Shown: in pieces, positions 6,195 to 14,349 of the stretch | How positions within the stretch are numbered: the first letter of the stretch is position 1 | How the letters are laid out: the number at the start of each line of letters is the position of its first letter | DNA from: Paenibacillus typhae | Lineage (GTDB): Bacteria > Bacillota > Bacilli > Paenibacillales > Paenibacillaceae | Direction: 5' to 3' | Length of the DNA: 47,616 nt | NCBI RefSeq assembly: GCF_900099765.1 | Contig: NZ_FNDX01000048.1 | Coordinates: 1-47,616 of the forward strand | Notes under the pieces: model-generated | Seen by the model: the letters and a program-made list of their open reading frames with translations, nothing else | Database searches by the model: none | What the model was told of the DNA's origin: nothing | Translations under genes and position numbers: made by a program

Positions 6195-6755
6195 ATGGGA
6201 AAACATGCAATAGTAATCATAGATATGTTAAATGATTTTATTCATCCGGATGGAGCGCTGACTTGCCCGAATGGTGCAGGGATCGTGCCCGCACTGCAGG
6301 ATCTGATAGCGTTTAGCCATGAAAATGAGATTCAGGTGATCTTCGTACAGGAAGCGCACCGCAAAAATGATGCCGACTTCCGCGTCCGGCCGGTTCACGC
6401 CATCAAAGGCAGCTGGGGATCGGATTTCATCGCCGAGCTTACGCCGGATGAGTCAAAGGGCGATTATGTGGTGCAAAAGAGACGCCACAGCGCGTTCAGC
6501 TACACGGATATGGACTTGTTCCTGCGGGAAGAGGGCATCGATACGGTAGCTGTTACCGGTGTATGGACCAATGTCTGTGTCCGCTCGACGGCTTCTGATG
6601 CCATGTACCACACGTACAAGGTAGTGTGCATCAGCGACTGCTGCGCCTCCAAGGATGAGGAGATGCATCAGTCAGGATTGCGCGACATCGGGATTTTTGG
6701 CGAAGTGGTAACGCTGGAGCAGTATAAAGAGAAGTACGCAGTGGTAAAAGGCTAA
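6195..6755 (+). CDS. Isochorismatase-family cysteine hydrolase
   Basis: A 186-residue amidase-type hydrolase. The catalytic triad is D10 in VIIDMLNDF, K95 in VVQKRRHSAF and C128 in GVWTNVCVRST, and the cis-peptide GVWTN precedes the Cys as in the family. Relatives cleave N-carbamoyl, biuret, ureidoacrylate or nicotinamide amides. Directly behind a ring-opening amidohydrolase, it most likely hydrolyses the resulting ureido (carbamoyl) product to an amine, CO2 and ammonia; this is inference. The ATG at 6195 is chosen because AAAGGAAAG lies eight bases ahead; a GTG at 6186 overlaps that site. The transcript ends at the hairpin 6786-6837. Confidence 0.9.
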   Translation: MGKHAIVIIDMLNDFIHPDGALTCPNGAGIVPALQDLIAFSHENEIQVIFVQEAHRKNDADFRVRPVHAIKGSWGSDFIAELTPDESKGDYVVQKRRHSAFSYTDMDLFLREEGIDTVAVTGVWTNVCVRSTASDAMYHTYKVVCISDCCASKDEEMHQSGLRDIGIFGEVVTLEQYKEKYAVVKG

Positions 6756-6785
6756 ACATAGAACAGTGATGAAGCTGAGCTGTTA

Positions 6786-6837
6786 AAGACAGCCCCTGCA
6801 TCTCCCGGAGTGCCTCCGGTGATGCAGGGGCTGTCTT
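6786..6837. terminator. Bidirectional terminator
   Basis: A 17-bp perfect stem (6786-6802 with 6821-6837) encloses a further CCGGAG/CTCCGG stem. It lies between two convergent genes, the hydrolase and the AraC regulator, whose stop codon is six bases beyond the hairpin. The T-runs are short on both sides. Confidence 0.85.
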
Positions 6838-6842
6838 GCGGT

Positions 6843-7724
6843 TCAAGAGAACCGCTGCCGGTACTGGCGCGGCGAAATGCCCTCCAGCTTCATGAAGCTG
6901 GAGCTGAAATAAGGCGCCTGATTGAAGCCGACCTCCTCGGCGATCCGGGCGATCGGGAAGCTGGTCTGCATCAGCAGCAGCTTGCTCTGCTCGATCCGGT
7001 AGCGGAGCAGGTATTCCATCGGCGAGCAGCCGTACTCCCGGTTCATGCAGCGGGCGATGTAGACCGGATGGAAGTTGAGGCAGTCGCCCAGCATGCCGGT
7101 GGTAATCTCCTCGCGGTAATGGGCGCGGAGGAAGGAGGCCGCCTGCTCCGCACAGGCGGTCGATTGGGAAGCGGGCCGTTCGCGGTGTACGGAGGCGGAG
7201 AGCTGCATCAGCACCTCCTGGAACAGCATCTGCTGCTTGAAGCGGATTGCATCCAGGTGGGCGTTAACCTTGAGGAGCTCGAGCTGGGCTAGCAGCTCCT
7301 CCATCCTGGCCGGCTGCAGCAGCGTCATATACTGCGACAGCCGGAAGCTGAAGGTGCGGGCATTATACAAGCTGGAATGGCCAGATTCCTCCGTGGTGTC
7401 CCGTTCACGGGGAGCTTCAGCATGACAGCTTGCAGAACACCACGGACCCGGGGTCTGAAAATGAAGCCAGTAGTGGGAGCCCTCCTCCCGGCAATCTGCG
7501 GTACCGTAGTGGTGGCAGTCCGGGCGGAGAATCAGCGCTTCTCCTGCCCGGACTTCATAGGTTCGGTCCTCTTCGCCGACATAGAGGCAGCCTTCCCGGA
7601 CCACCAGCAGGTCGAACACCTCAATGTTATGGCGGTTCACATGGCGGAAACCCTGCGAATAATTCATAAGTCCGCTATTAATGTAATGGGGCAGCGGTGG
7701 GCTGTAAAATTGGAGCAGACTCAT
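6843..7724 (-). CDS. AraC family transcriptional regulator with cupin domain
   Basis: A 293-residue regulator. Residues about 20-90 form a cupin sensor (VVREGCLYVGEE, then RAGEALILRPDCHHYG), and the last 100 residues are the double helix-turn-helix of AraC (second helix IARIAEEVGFNQAPYFSSSF, then EGISPRQYRQRF). Such proteins usually respond to a sugar or metabolite and often control a divergent neighbour. The divergent neighbour is the MATE exporter at 7887, with a 162-bp shared upstream region. The start ATG at 7724 follows a GGAGGACACC stretch. The ligand is unknown. Confidence 0.9.
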   Translation of the reverse strand: MSLLQFYSPPLPHYINSGLMNYSQGFRHVNRHNIEVFDLLVVREGCLYVGEEDRTYEVRAGEALILRPDCHHYGTADCREEGSHYWLHFQTPGPWCSASCHAEAPRERDTTEESGHSSLYNARTFSFRLSQYMTLLQPARMEELLAQLELLKVNAHLDAIRFKQQMLFQEVLMQLSASVHRERPASQSTACAEQAASFLRAHYREEITTGMLGDCLNFHPVYIARCMNREYGCSPMEYLLRYRIEQSKLLLMQTSFPIARIAEEVGFNQAPYFSSSFMKLEGISPRQYRQRFS

Positions 7725-7886
7725 GGTGTCCTCCTGCAGATCAGGTTTAGAAATTGAAAGTTTAGGTTGGGAATTTGCTACATTTCCCCGAGTATATCAC
7801 CTATAATTTACTCCTAGCAAGGTAATCTGCAAGCAGTTGCAAGGGTACTATCTAAGAGTGCAGCAGGATGAGGGGGAGTTCATTTA

Positions 7887-9284
7887 GTGAAACCCAACGT
7901 GAAACTGAAGACAGGGAACGTCGGGCTCTGGGTGCTGGCCTGGCCGATTTTTATTGAGATTTTTCTGCAGACACTGCTGGGAACCGTGGATACCATTATG
8001 GTCAGCCGCATCTCGGACGATGCGGTCGCGGTCGTCGGCATATCGAACCAGCTGTTCGGGGCGCTGACGACACTGTTCACGACCTTTGCCGGAGGAGCGG
8101 GTATCCTGATTGCCCAGCGGCTTGGCTCAGGGCGGCAGGAGGATGCGCGTGTAATTGCAATAATGGGGGTTACAGCAAGTACGGTGCTGGGACTTATCGT
8201 CAGCATTATTATGTTTCTGTTCGCCGATCCGATCGGCGGTGCGCTGAATATTTCCGGAGAACTGATCCCTCTTGCCCATGTGTATCTGACTTATGTCGGC
8301 GGCGGACTGTTTCTGATCGGACTGACCGCTTCCCTGGGCTCGGCTATCCGAAATACGGGTAATACACGGGGGCCGATGTATACAGGGGTTGCAGTCAATG
8401 TGATCCACATTATTCTGAACTATATTTTTATCTTCGGCATGTTCGGACTGCCGCAGATGGGACTGGGCGGAATCGCCATCTCCAATGTAATCAGCAGAGG
8501 GCTTGGCGCGATAGTTCTGCTGGTGATGTTCTGCGGCGCCTTTGAGCGCAGAATCCGGCTGCGGGACTTTGCTACCTTCAAGCGGAAGCTGTTCGGGGAA
8601 ATTGTGAAGATCAGCTGGCCGCTGGGGCTGAATTCGTCAGCCTGGGTAGTCTCACAGCTGGCCATTTACTCTTTTCTGGCTATGCTCGGGGCAAAAGAGC
8701 TGGCGGCACGCACCTATCTGAACACGCTGGAATCGTTCTGCTTCACCCTGGGCTATGCGGTAGCGATGGCAGGCCAGATCCGGATAGCGACCTTGTTCGG
8801 CGCACGCCAGCTGTCCGAGGTCTACCGCAGCGCCTACCGGACACTGTATATCGGGCTGGCAATTGTCAGTGCCAATGTCGTGCTGCTGTTGGCTTTTGGC
8901 AAGACGCTGCTGGGTCTGTTTACGGCCGACGGAGAAATTGTCTCCATCGGTGTGGCATTGCTGGCACTGAACCTGCTGCTGCAGCCCTGTAAAATGCTCA
9001 ACATGGCCATGGGCAACGCGCTTAACGCCATCGGCGATACCCGCTATACGATGACGATCTCGCTGATCAGCATGACGCTGATCGGGATCGGCGGCTCTTA
9101 CCTGCTCGGCATAAGCTGGGGCTGGGGGCTGGTTGGTATCTACTGCTGCATGATCGCCGATGAGGCGGCGAGAGGGGTGCTGGTGCTGCGGCGCTGGCGC
9201 GGACGGAAGGTGCTGTATGCGGCAGAGTCGCAGGATGGAGAGCGGCAGGCTGTCCAGTGCAAGGCGGCAGAGGTTTCTTTTTAA
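7887..9284 (+). CDS. MATE family efflux transporter
   Basis: A 465-residue cytoplasmic-membrane antiporter of the multidrug and toxic compound extrusion family, which uses an ion gradient to expel organic cations or metabolites. Twelve hydrophobic segments are spread in two homologous halves; the N-terminal part LAWPIFIEIFLQTLLGTVDT and the following RISDDAVAVVGISNQ are typical. Start GTG at 7887 follows GGGGGAG by eight bases. It is divergent from the AraC regulator at 6843, which may control it. The C-terminus ends with a short hydrophilic tail. The terminator at 9307-9345 closes it as a single-gene unit. Confidence 0.93.
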   Translation: MKPNVKLKTGNVGLWVLAWPIFIEIFLQTLLGTVDTIMVSRISDDAVAVVGISNQLFGALTTLFTTFAGGAGILIAQRLGSGRQEDARVIAIMGVTASTVLGLIVSIIMFLFADPIGGALNISGELIPLAHVYLTYVGGGLFLIGLTASLGSAIRNTGNTRGPMYTGVAVNVIHIILNYIFIFGMFGLPQMGLGGIAISNVISRGLGAIVLLVMFCGAFERRIRLRDFATFKRKLFGEIVKISWPLGLNSSAWVVSQLAIYSFLAMLGAKELAARTYLNTLESFCFTLGYAVAMAGQIRIATLFGARQLSEVYRSAYRTLYIGLAIVSANVVLLLAFGKTLLGLFTADGEIVSIGVALLALNLLLQPCKMLNMAMGNALNAIGDTRYTMTISLISMTLIGIGGSYLLGISWGWGLVGIYCCMIADEAARGVLVLRRWRGRKVLYAAESQDGERQAVQCKAAEVSF

Positions 9285-9306
9285 ATAAATAAAACCCTAA
9301 ATTCAC

Positions 9307-9345
9307 CCCGGTGCTTTCTTCTGCGGAAGAGAGGCCGGGCTTTTT
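9307..9345 (+). terminator. Rho-independent terminator after the MATE gene
   Basis: CCCGG (9307-9311) pairs with CCGGG (9335-9339), with an inner CTTTCTTC/GGAAGAGAG-type helix, followed by C and TTTTT. Confidence 0.85.
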
Positions 9346-9507
9346 GGCGTGCAGTAATAAGCCTTTATCCTGTGATCCTTCACAAAAGTTGTAAAAGTTC
9401 ACACGCAGAACCGCAACATAATACAGGAATACCCTGAAGCGCTACTATCCGGGCGGACGGGGCTTTTCTATACTTGGGGCATATACAGGCATAGGAGAGT
9501 GAGGGCT

Positions 9508-10530
9508 TTGAGACAGCGCACACGCAAGACCGGAACACCGCTGGCCATAGAGCTTCCTGTACAGGGAGGCGGTCCGGCAGCTTCACCGCTGGGGGCTGGC
9601 ACAATAAAGAAGAAAAAGAAGGGATTTCTGCATGAGCTGATCCATAACCGGGTTCTGTTCCTGATGCTGCTCCCGACACTGCTGTTTTTCCTCGTCAATT
9701 CGTATTTTCCGATGGTAGGCGTCTATTATGCGTTCACCCAGTTTGACTTCAACTCAGGGCTGTTCGATGCACCGTTCGTCGGCTTCAAAAACTTCGAGTT
9801 CTTGTGGAAGTCCGGAACACTGGTGAAGCTTACCCTGAATACGATCGGCTACAATCTGGCTTTTATCCTGCTCGGCAACGTCCTGGCAATTGTCTGTGCA
9901 ATCCTGCTCAGCGAGCTGCGCGTCAAATGGTTCAAAAAGCTGACCCAGTCGATCATGTTCCTGCCGTACTTTGTATCCTTCGTTATCCTGAGTGTTATCG
10001 TATACAACGTATTCAATTATGATAGCGGTTTCCTGAATACGCTGCTGGCCAGGTTCGGTGCGGGTCCGGTCGATGTGTACAATAAGCCGCTGGTGTGGAT
10101 CTTCCTGATCATTCTTTTTTACCTGTGGAAAAATCTCGGCTACAGCATGGTTATCTACCTCGCAGCCATTACCGGAATCAGTGACGAATACTATGAAGCG
10201 GCCAAAATCGACGGTGCGCACATTTTCCAGCGGATCTGGTATATCACGGTACCGATGCTGAAATCGACCTTCGTGGTGCTGCTGCTGTTCTCGCTCGGCA
10301 GTATTATGAAGGGGCAGTTTGACCTCTTTTACCAGCTGATCGGCAATAACGGGGTGCTCTACAATACAACGGATATTCTGGACACGTATGTGTTCCGTTC
10401 ACTTAAGGTGACGTTTGACATCGGGATGGCGACGGCGGCGGGGCTCTACCAATCCCTGTTCGGCTTCATTCTGATCATGACGGTCAACTATATTATCCGC
10501 AAAATAAACGATGACTACGCGCTGTTCTAG
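9508..10530 (+). CDS. Carbohydrate ABC transporter permease, LplB/MalF type
   Basis: First membrane subunit of a CUT1-family oligosaccharide importer. After a basic cytoplasmic N-terminus ending in IKKKKKGFL there are about six transmembrane segments and the permease-ATPase coupling motif EAAKIDGAHIFQRIWYITVP. The TTG at 9508 is chosen because AGGAG lies ten bases ahead; a GTG at 9499 in the same frame is too close to that site. The gene is followed 15 bp later by the second permease and then by the binding protein. No ATPase gene is adjacent, as is usual for Lpl-type systems, which share an MsmX-like ATPase encoded elsewhere. The substrate is unknown. Confidence 0.93.
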   Translation: MRQRTRKTGTPLAIELPVQGGGPAASPLGAGTIKKKKKGFLHELIHNRVLFLMLLPTLLFFLVNSYFPMVGVYYAFTQFDFNSGLFDAPFVGFKNFEFLWKSGTLVKLTLNTIGYNLAFILLGNVLAIVCAILLSELRVKWFKKLTQSIMFLPYFVSFVILSVIVYNVFNYDSGFLNTLLARFGAGPVDVYNKPLVWIFLIILFYLWKNLGYSMVIYLAAITGISDEYYEAAKIDGAHIFQRIWYITVPMLKSTFVVLLLFSLGSIMKGQFDLFYQLIGNNGVLYNTTDILDTYVFRSLKVTFDIGMATAAGLYQSLFGFILIMTVNYIIRKINDDYALF

Positions 10531-10545
10531 GAGGGGAGAAGAGGT

Positions 10546-11439
10546 ATGCATATCAAAGACGATCATTATACAAGGCTTCTGCAAGGGCTGGCGTACGCGG
10601 TCATTATTATCGGCTCCCTGGCCTGCCTGATTCCGTTCCTGCTGATTATATCCGCCTCCCTGACGGCCAATGAGTCGATCATTAAGGATGGCTATCATCT
10701 GATCCCGGCACAGTTTTCGGTCGAGGGCTACAAAACGGTGTTCATCTTCCCGGATGAGGTGCTGCGGGCTTACGGGGTTACGCTGTTTACGACAGTGACG
10801 GGGACGCTGCTGGGGCTGTTTTTTATGACGATGGCCGGGTATGTGCTGGCCCGCAAGGATTTTAAATACCGTAATACGTTCTCCTTCTATATCTACTTCA
10901 CAACGCTGTTTGGCGGGGGGCTGGTGCCCTGGTACATCATGATGACGAAATATCTGCATCTGACGGATTCGTACGGGGCGCTGATTTTTCCGGGGCTGAT
11001 GACTCCGTTCCTGATTATTCTGATGAAAAACTTCATCCGTTCGGCGGTTCCCGAGGAGCTGTTCGAATCAGCCAAAATCGACGGGGCCGGCGATTTCCGG
11101 ATCTACTGGCGCATTGTGCTTCAGCTGTCGATGCCCGGTATCGCTACAGTGGGTCTGTTCCTTGCTCTGGCGTACTGGAACGACTGGTTCTCCTCCTCAC
11201 TGTTCATCAATGATCCGCATAAATATCAGCTGCAGTTCCATCTGTACAATGTCATCAACTCTGCGGCGTTTATCGCCAACATGGGCGCGGGCACCGGGGT
11301 CAGCCTGGGCAGTGACCTGCCGACGGAATCCACCAAGATGGCCATGGCCATTGTGGTCACCGGACCGATTCTGTTCCTGTACCCGTTCATCCAGCGGTAT
11401 TTTGTAAAAGGCTTGACGATCGGGGCTGTAAAAGGTTAG
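10546..11439 (+). CDS. Carbohydrate ABC transporter permease, LplC/YtcP type
   Basis: Second membrane subunit (297 residues) of the importer begun at 9508. It has six hydrophobic segments and the coupling motif ESAKIDGAGDFRIYWRIVLQ. The C-terminus IQRYFVKGLTIGAVKG is the standard ending of this permease family. Start ATG at 10546 is preceded by GGAGGGGAGAAGAGG. The binding-protein gene follows 102 bp downstream in the same direction. Confidence 0.95.
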   Translation: MHIKDDHYTRLLQGLAYAVIIIGSLACLIPFLLIISASLTANESIIKDGYHLIPAQFSVEGYKTVFIFPDEVLRAYGVTLFTTVTGTLLGLFFMTMAGYVLARKDFKYRNTFSFYIYFTTLFGGGLVPWYIMMTKYLHLTDSYGALIFPGLMTPFLIILMKNFIRSAVPEELFESAKIDGAGDFRIYWRIVLQLSMPGIATVGLFLALAYWNDWFSSSLFINDPHKYQLQFHLYNVINSAAFIANMGAGTGVSLGSDLPTESTKMAMAIVVTGPILFLYPFIQRYFVKGLTIGAVKG

Positions 11440-11541
11440 AACCGAATAGTGGAGCACGCTCTTACGGGTGTGCCTGTTGTCCGGCTGACATAAAGGGAAG
11501 TTTTGCAAATCAGGAGAACAAAACTTTTAGGAGGGTTCATG

Positions 11542-13152
11542 ATGACAAAGAAAGCAGGCCGAAGATCTCTGGTTACGCTTACAACTGCGGCGCTGGCCTT
11601 ATCGCTCCTTGCAGGCTGCGGAGGCAACAACAATGGCGGTAACAGTGCAAACGGGGCAAACAGCGGAGAGGGCGGCAATGCGGGTACGCCTGCGGCAACA
11701 GAAAGCGCCAGTACAGCGGCCCCGGCAGAGACCGGTATCGATACGTCCAAGAAAGTGGAACTCCAGTTCTACATGCTCGGGGATGCGCCGAAGGATCTGC
11801 CGATCATCCAGGACGAAATCAATAAAATGGCGCAAGAGGAGCTGAACGCCACCGTCAAATTCAACTACACCAGCTGGACAGACTGGGATCAGAAGTATAA
11901 GCTGCTGCTGTCATCGGGGCAGGCGATTGATTTGATTTTTACAGCCGATTGGACTCAATACCAGTCGTATGCAAAACGCGGTGCCTTTCTGGCAATTGAC
12001 GATCTTCTGCCTAAGGCTGCCCCTGAGCTGCAAAAGTTCGTCCCGGAATCAATGTGGGAGGATGTAAAGGTAGACGGCAAAATTTACACCGTGCCTGCTA
12101 CTTATAAGGAGTACGTGACCAACGGTTTTGTGTACCGCGAGGATCTGCGCAAGAAATATAACCTGCCGGTGCCAAAGGATCTGGCCAGCTATGAGGCTTA
12201 CATGGACGGCATTGTCGCGAACGAGCCCGATCTGATGCCTATGTCCCTGAACAGCGATATCGGCAATAATCTGCATTACATTTATACAGAGCTTAACAAA
12301 ATGGTCGGCGCGCTCCCTTACGGCATGGGCGTAAAATATGAATCCCCGACCACCGTCTACTCCTACTGGGGCTCGGATGAGCAAAAAGAAGAGCTGAAAA
12401 CGATGAAGCGCTGGGCGGACAAAGGCTTCATTCCTAAAAACGTGCTGAACATCAAGGATACGATGCAGGACCCGATTACGTCCGGCAAAGCGGCCAGCAT
12501 GTTCGGGGATAACCCGACCCGCTATAACGATATGAAGATGAAGATCAGCACGACCCATCCCGAGTGGGAGCTGGCGTATTCCCCGTTCGGTCTGACTACC
12601 GGTTATGCTACGCCTGTGCATCCGATTCATAACGGTTTTGCGATTCCGAAGAGCAGCAAGAATCCGGAACGCGCGCTGGCCTTCTATGAAAAATTAGTAC
12701 TCGACAAGCGCTACAACCTGCTGACGCAGTACGGTATTGAGGGCAAGAACTACACCGTTGAAAACGGCTATTACAAGCTGGTCGGAACCAGTACCAGCAA
12801 CGGCTTCTCCCGCGAAGGAATGAACGGCTGGGCCTGGCGGAATCCGGAGTATATGCTGTTTGACCAGGGCTTCGACGGGGTGAAGGCGATCTTCGATGAG
12901 CTGGACAAAATCCAGAAGCCGGACCTGTTCCTTGGCTTTGCGGAAGACTATTCCTCCTACCAGGCGGAAAAAGCGGTGCTGGAGCAGGTTGAGAAGCAGT
13001 ACCTCTTCCCGCTGCAGGCCGGGCTTGTAGAAGACATCGACAAGGGCCTGGATACCTTCCTGCAGAAGGCCAAACAGGCCGGTCTGGAAAAGATCCAGGC
13101 AGAGTGGACGAAGCAGTGGAATGCTTATGTGGCGGAGAAAGGTATTAAATAG
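11542..13152 (+). CDS. Extracellular solute-binding lipoprotein, LplA type
   Basis: Substrate-capture lipoprotein for the 9508-11439 permeases, anchored outside the membrane. The signal peptide ends in the lipobox LLAGC near residue 26, followed by a Gly/Asn/Ala-rich linker of about 40 residues. The rest is a two-lobed binding fold of normal length (536 residues in all) with an aromatic-rich region (TSWTDWDQKYKLLLSSGQAI) typical of family 1 sugar-binding proteins. Of two tandem ATG codons, the second (11542) has the better spacing (seven bases) from AGGAGG. The divergently oriented Cache/AraC regulator at 14350-16581 is the likely controller. The sugar is unknown. Confidence 0.94.
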   Translation: MTKKAGRRSLVTLTTAALALSLLAGCGGNNNGGNSANGANSGEGGNAGTPAATESASTAAPAETGIDTSKKVELQFYMLGDAPKDLPIIQDEINKMAQEELNATVKFNYTSWTDWDQKYKLLLSSGQAIDLIFTADWTQYQSYAKRGAFLAIDDLLPKAAPELQKFVPESMWEDVKVDGKIYTVPATYKEYVTNGFVYREDLRKKYNLPVPKDLASYEAYMDGIVANEPDLMPMSLNSDIGNNLHYIYTELNKMVGALPYGMGVKYESPTTVYSYWGSDEQKEELKTMKRWADKGFIPKNVLNIKDTMQDPITSGKAASMFGDNPTRYNDMKMKISTTHPEWELAYSPFGLTTGYATPVHPIHNGFAIPKSSKNPERALAFYEKLVLDKRYNLLTQYGIEGKNYTVENGYYKLVGTSTSNGFSREGMNGWAWRNPEYMLFDQGFDGVKAIFDELDKIQKPDLFLGFAEDYSSYQAEKAVLEQVEKQYLFPLQAGLVEDIDKGLDTFLQKAKQAGLEKIQAEWTKQWNAYVAEKGIK

Positions 13153-13160
13153 TGGAGGAT

Positions 13161-13194
13161 GCCCCGGAGGCCTATGGCTTTTGGGGCTTTTTTT
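13161..13194 (+). terminator. Rho-independent terminator after the LplA gene
   Basis: GCCCC pairs with GGGGC, with an inner AGGCC/GGCTT helix, followed by a run of T (13188-13194). It lies nine bases after the stop codon. Confidence 0.85.
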
Positions 13195-13243
13195 GCCGCC
13201 GGGGGGAGTGAGAGCTTGTAGGGGCATTTTGGTGGTTACGCAA

Positions 13244-13367
13244 CTCCAGGGAATGTTTGGACTTCCGGCCGCTGTTATATTTGGATTTCCTGATTTGAAC
13301 CGCTTGCTGCGGTAGAAATCCAAATATAAAGGCGGACGCTCCCGCTCCTCCAGTTCCAAACTTCCCT
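13244..13367 (-). repeat. Dispersed structured repeat, copy 1
   Basis: A 124-bp element that recurs in opposite orientation at 32671-32794. Its core is a perfect 14-bp stem, 13276-13289 with 13315-13328, enclosing a smaller ACCGC/GCGGT hairpin. The flanks read (minus strand) TTTGGAACTGGAGGAGCGG at one end and GCGGCCGGAAGTCCAAACAT at the other. Minus-strand orientation is assigned to match copy 2 read on the plus strand. The surrounding gap 13195-13635 holds nothing else I can support. Confidence 0.8.
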
Positions 13368-13635
13368 TCCGCTGCTCCTCACCTTAATGGTGGATACAAG
13401 CTCTCTAAGACCGCAAGGCAGCAAAGCCCGTCAGCCAATAGCCTCCGGGGCAGGAGGAGGGGGTAGCAGGAAAAGCCAGCCTCTGGTTACTTGGAGGCTG
13501 ACTTGGGGAGAGCTGGTGTGGCTGGGGATGAGGGAGCCTGGTTGGAGGTGGTATGAGATGCGTCAGAAATTGAGCAGAGGAGATAATGTTTGTAAGAGAA
13601 GGCGGGCAGCTCAAAGACAAACAGCTAATCTACGA

Positions 13636-14274
13636 TTACTTTTGAGGACTGGCCCAAATCAGGTGTACCATGCCCTGCCAGTGGCTCTCTACCTTGTTGA
13701 TGGTGAGGCCCGACTCACGGACCAGACCTAAAATGTCACGCGTATGGTGGCAGCCGTAAATCCGGTAGAGCAGGGGATTCAGTGCCCGGAGGGCCAGGGA
13801 AAGAGCCGGGTTGGTACTGGTTCCATGCTCCATGAGCAGGATTTGTCCGCCCGGTCTGCACCAGCGGCTGAGGCGCTGCAGAACCGGCAGCGGGCGGACG
13901 TAACTGCAAAAGGATAAGGTGGACACGATGGTATCGAACGAATGCTCAGGGAAGCTTAGTTCCTCTATGTCTGAGCAGATAAAGGTGCTGTTAATCCGGT
14001 AGCGGGCTGCCGCCTGCCTGGCCTTCTCCAGCATCGCTCCGCTGAAGTCTGCTGCGGTAAGCTGTATGCTGGGAGGATAAAACGGGAAATTCGCACCAGT
14101 TCCTACCGCCAGCTCTAGGACTTCGCCCTTGGCGCAGCCTATGAGCTGCCGGCGCCAGCGTGTTTGCTGCGCATCTTCTCTGTGGTTATCGTACCGGACA
14201 GCCTGCTTGTCGAAGATCCGGATCAGCTTCTGCTTTTCCACCTGCCAGTCACCCCGTTCCAATGGTCTATCCAT
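13636..14274 (-). CDS. Class I SAM-dependent methyltransferase
   Basis: A 212-residue cytosolic methyltransferase. Motif I, VLELAVGTGANF at residues 52-63, binds S-adenosylmethionine. Motif II (LTAADFSGAMLEKA), the acidic ICSDIEELSF and DTIVSTLSFCSY follow in the usual order. The overall pattern is UbiE/phospholipid methyltransferase-like, but the substrate cannot be read from sequence. The start at 14274 has only a weak upstream GCAGC. It is downstream of and co-oriented with the Cache/AraC gene, with a 75-bp gap, so read-through is possible. Confidence 0.85.
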   Translation of the reverse strand: MDRPLERGDWQVEKQKLIRIFDKQAVRYDNHREDAQQTRWRRQLIGCAKGEVLELAVGTGANFPFYPPSIQLTAADFSGAMLEKARQAAARYRINSTFICSDIEELSFPEHSFDTIVSTLSFCSYVRPLPVLQRLSRWCRPGGQILLMEHGTSTNPALSLALRALNPLLYRIYGCHHTRDILGLVRESGLTINKVESHWQGMVHLIWASPQK

Positions 14275-14349
14275 TTATTGTGCTGCAGGTTAACTTAAAC
14301 GGCAATAATGTTCGTTACACTATAGCAGGCTTACGTCCAAGAGCTACCT

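Noticed and set aside
13387..13731. Open reading frame of 114 codons on the plus strand
   Set aside because: No ribosome binding site, low-complexity Arg/Gly/Ser composition, and it runs into the methyltransferase gene on the other strand.
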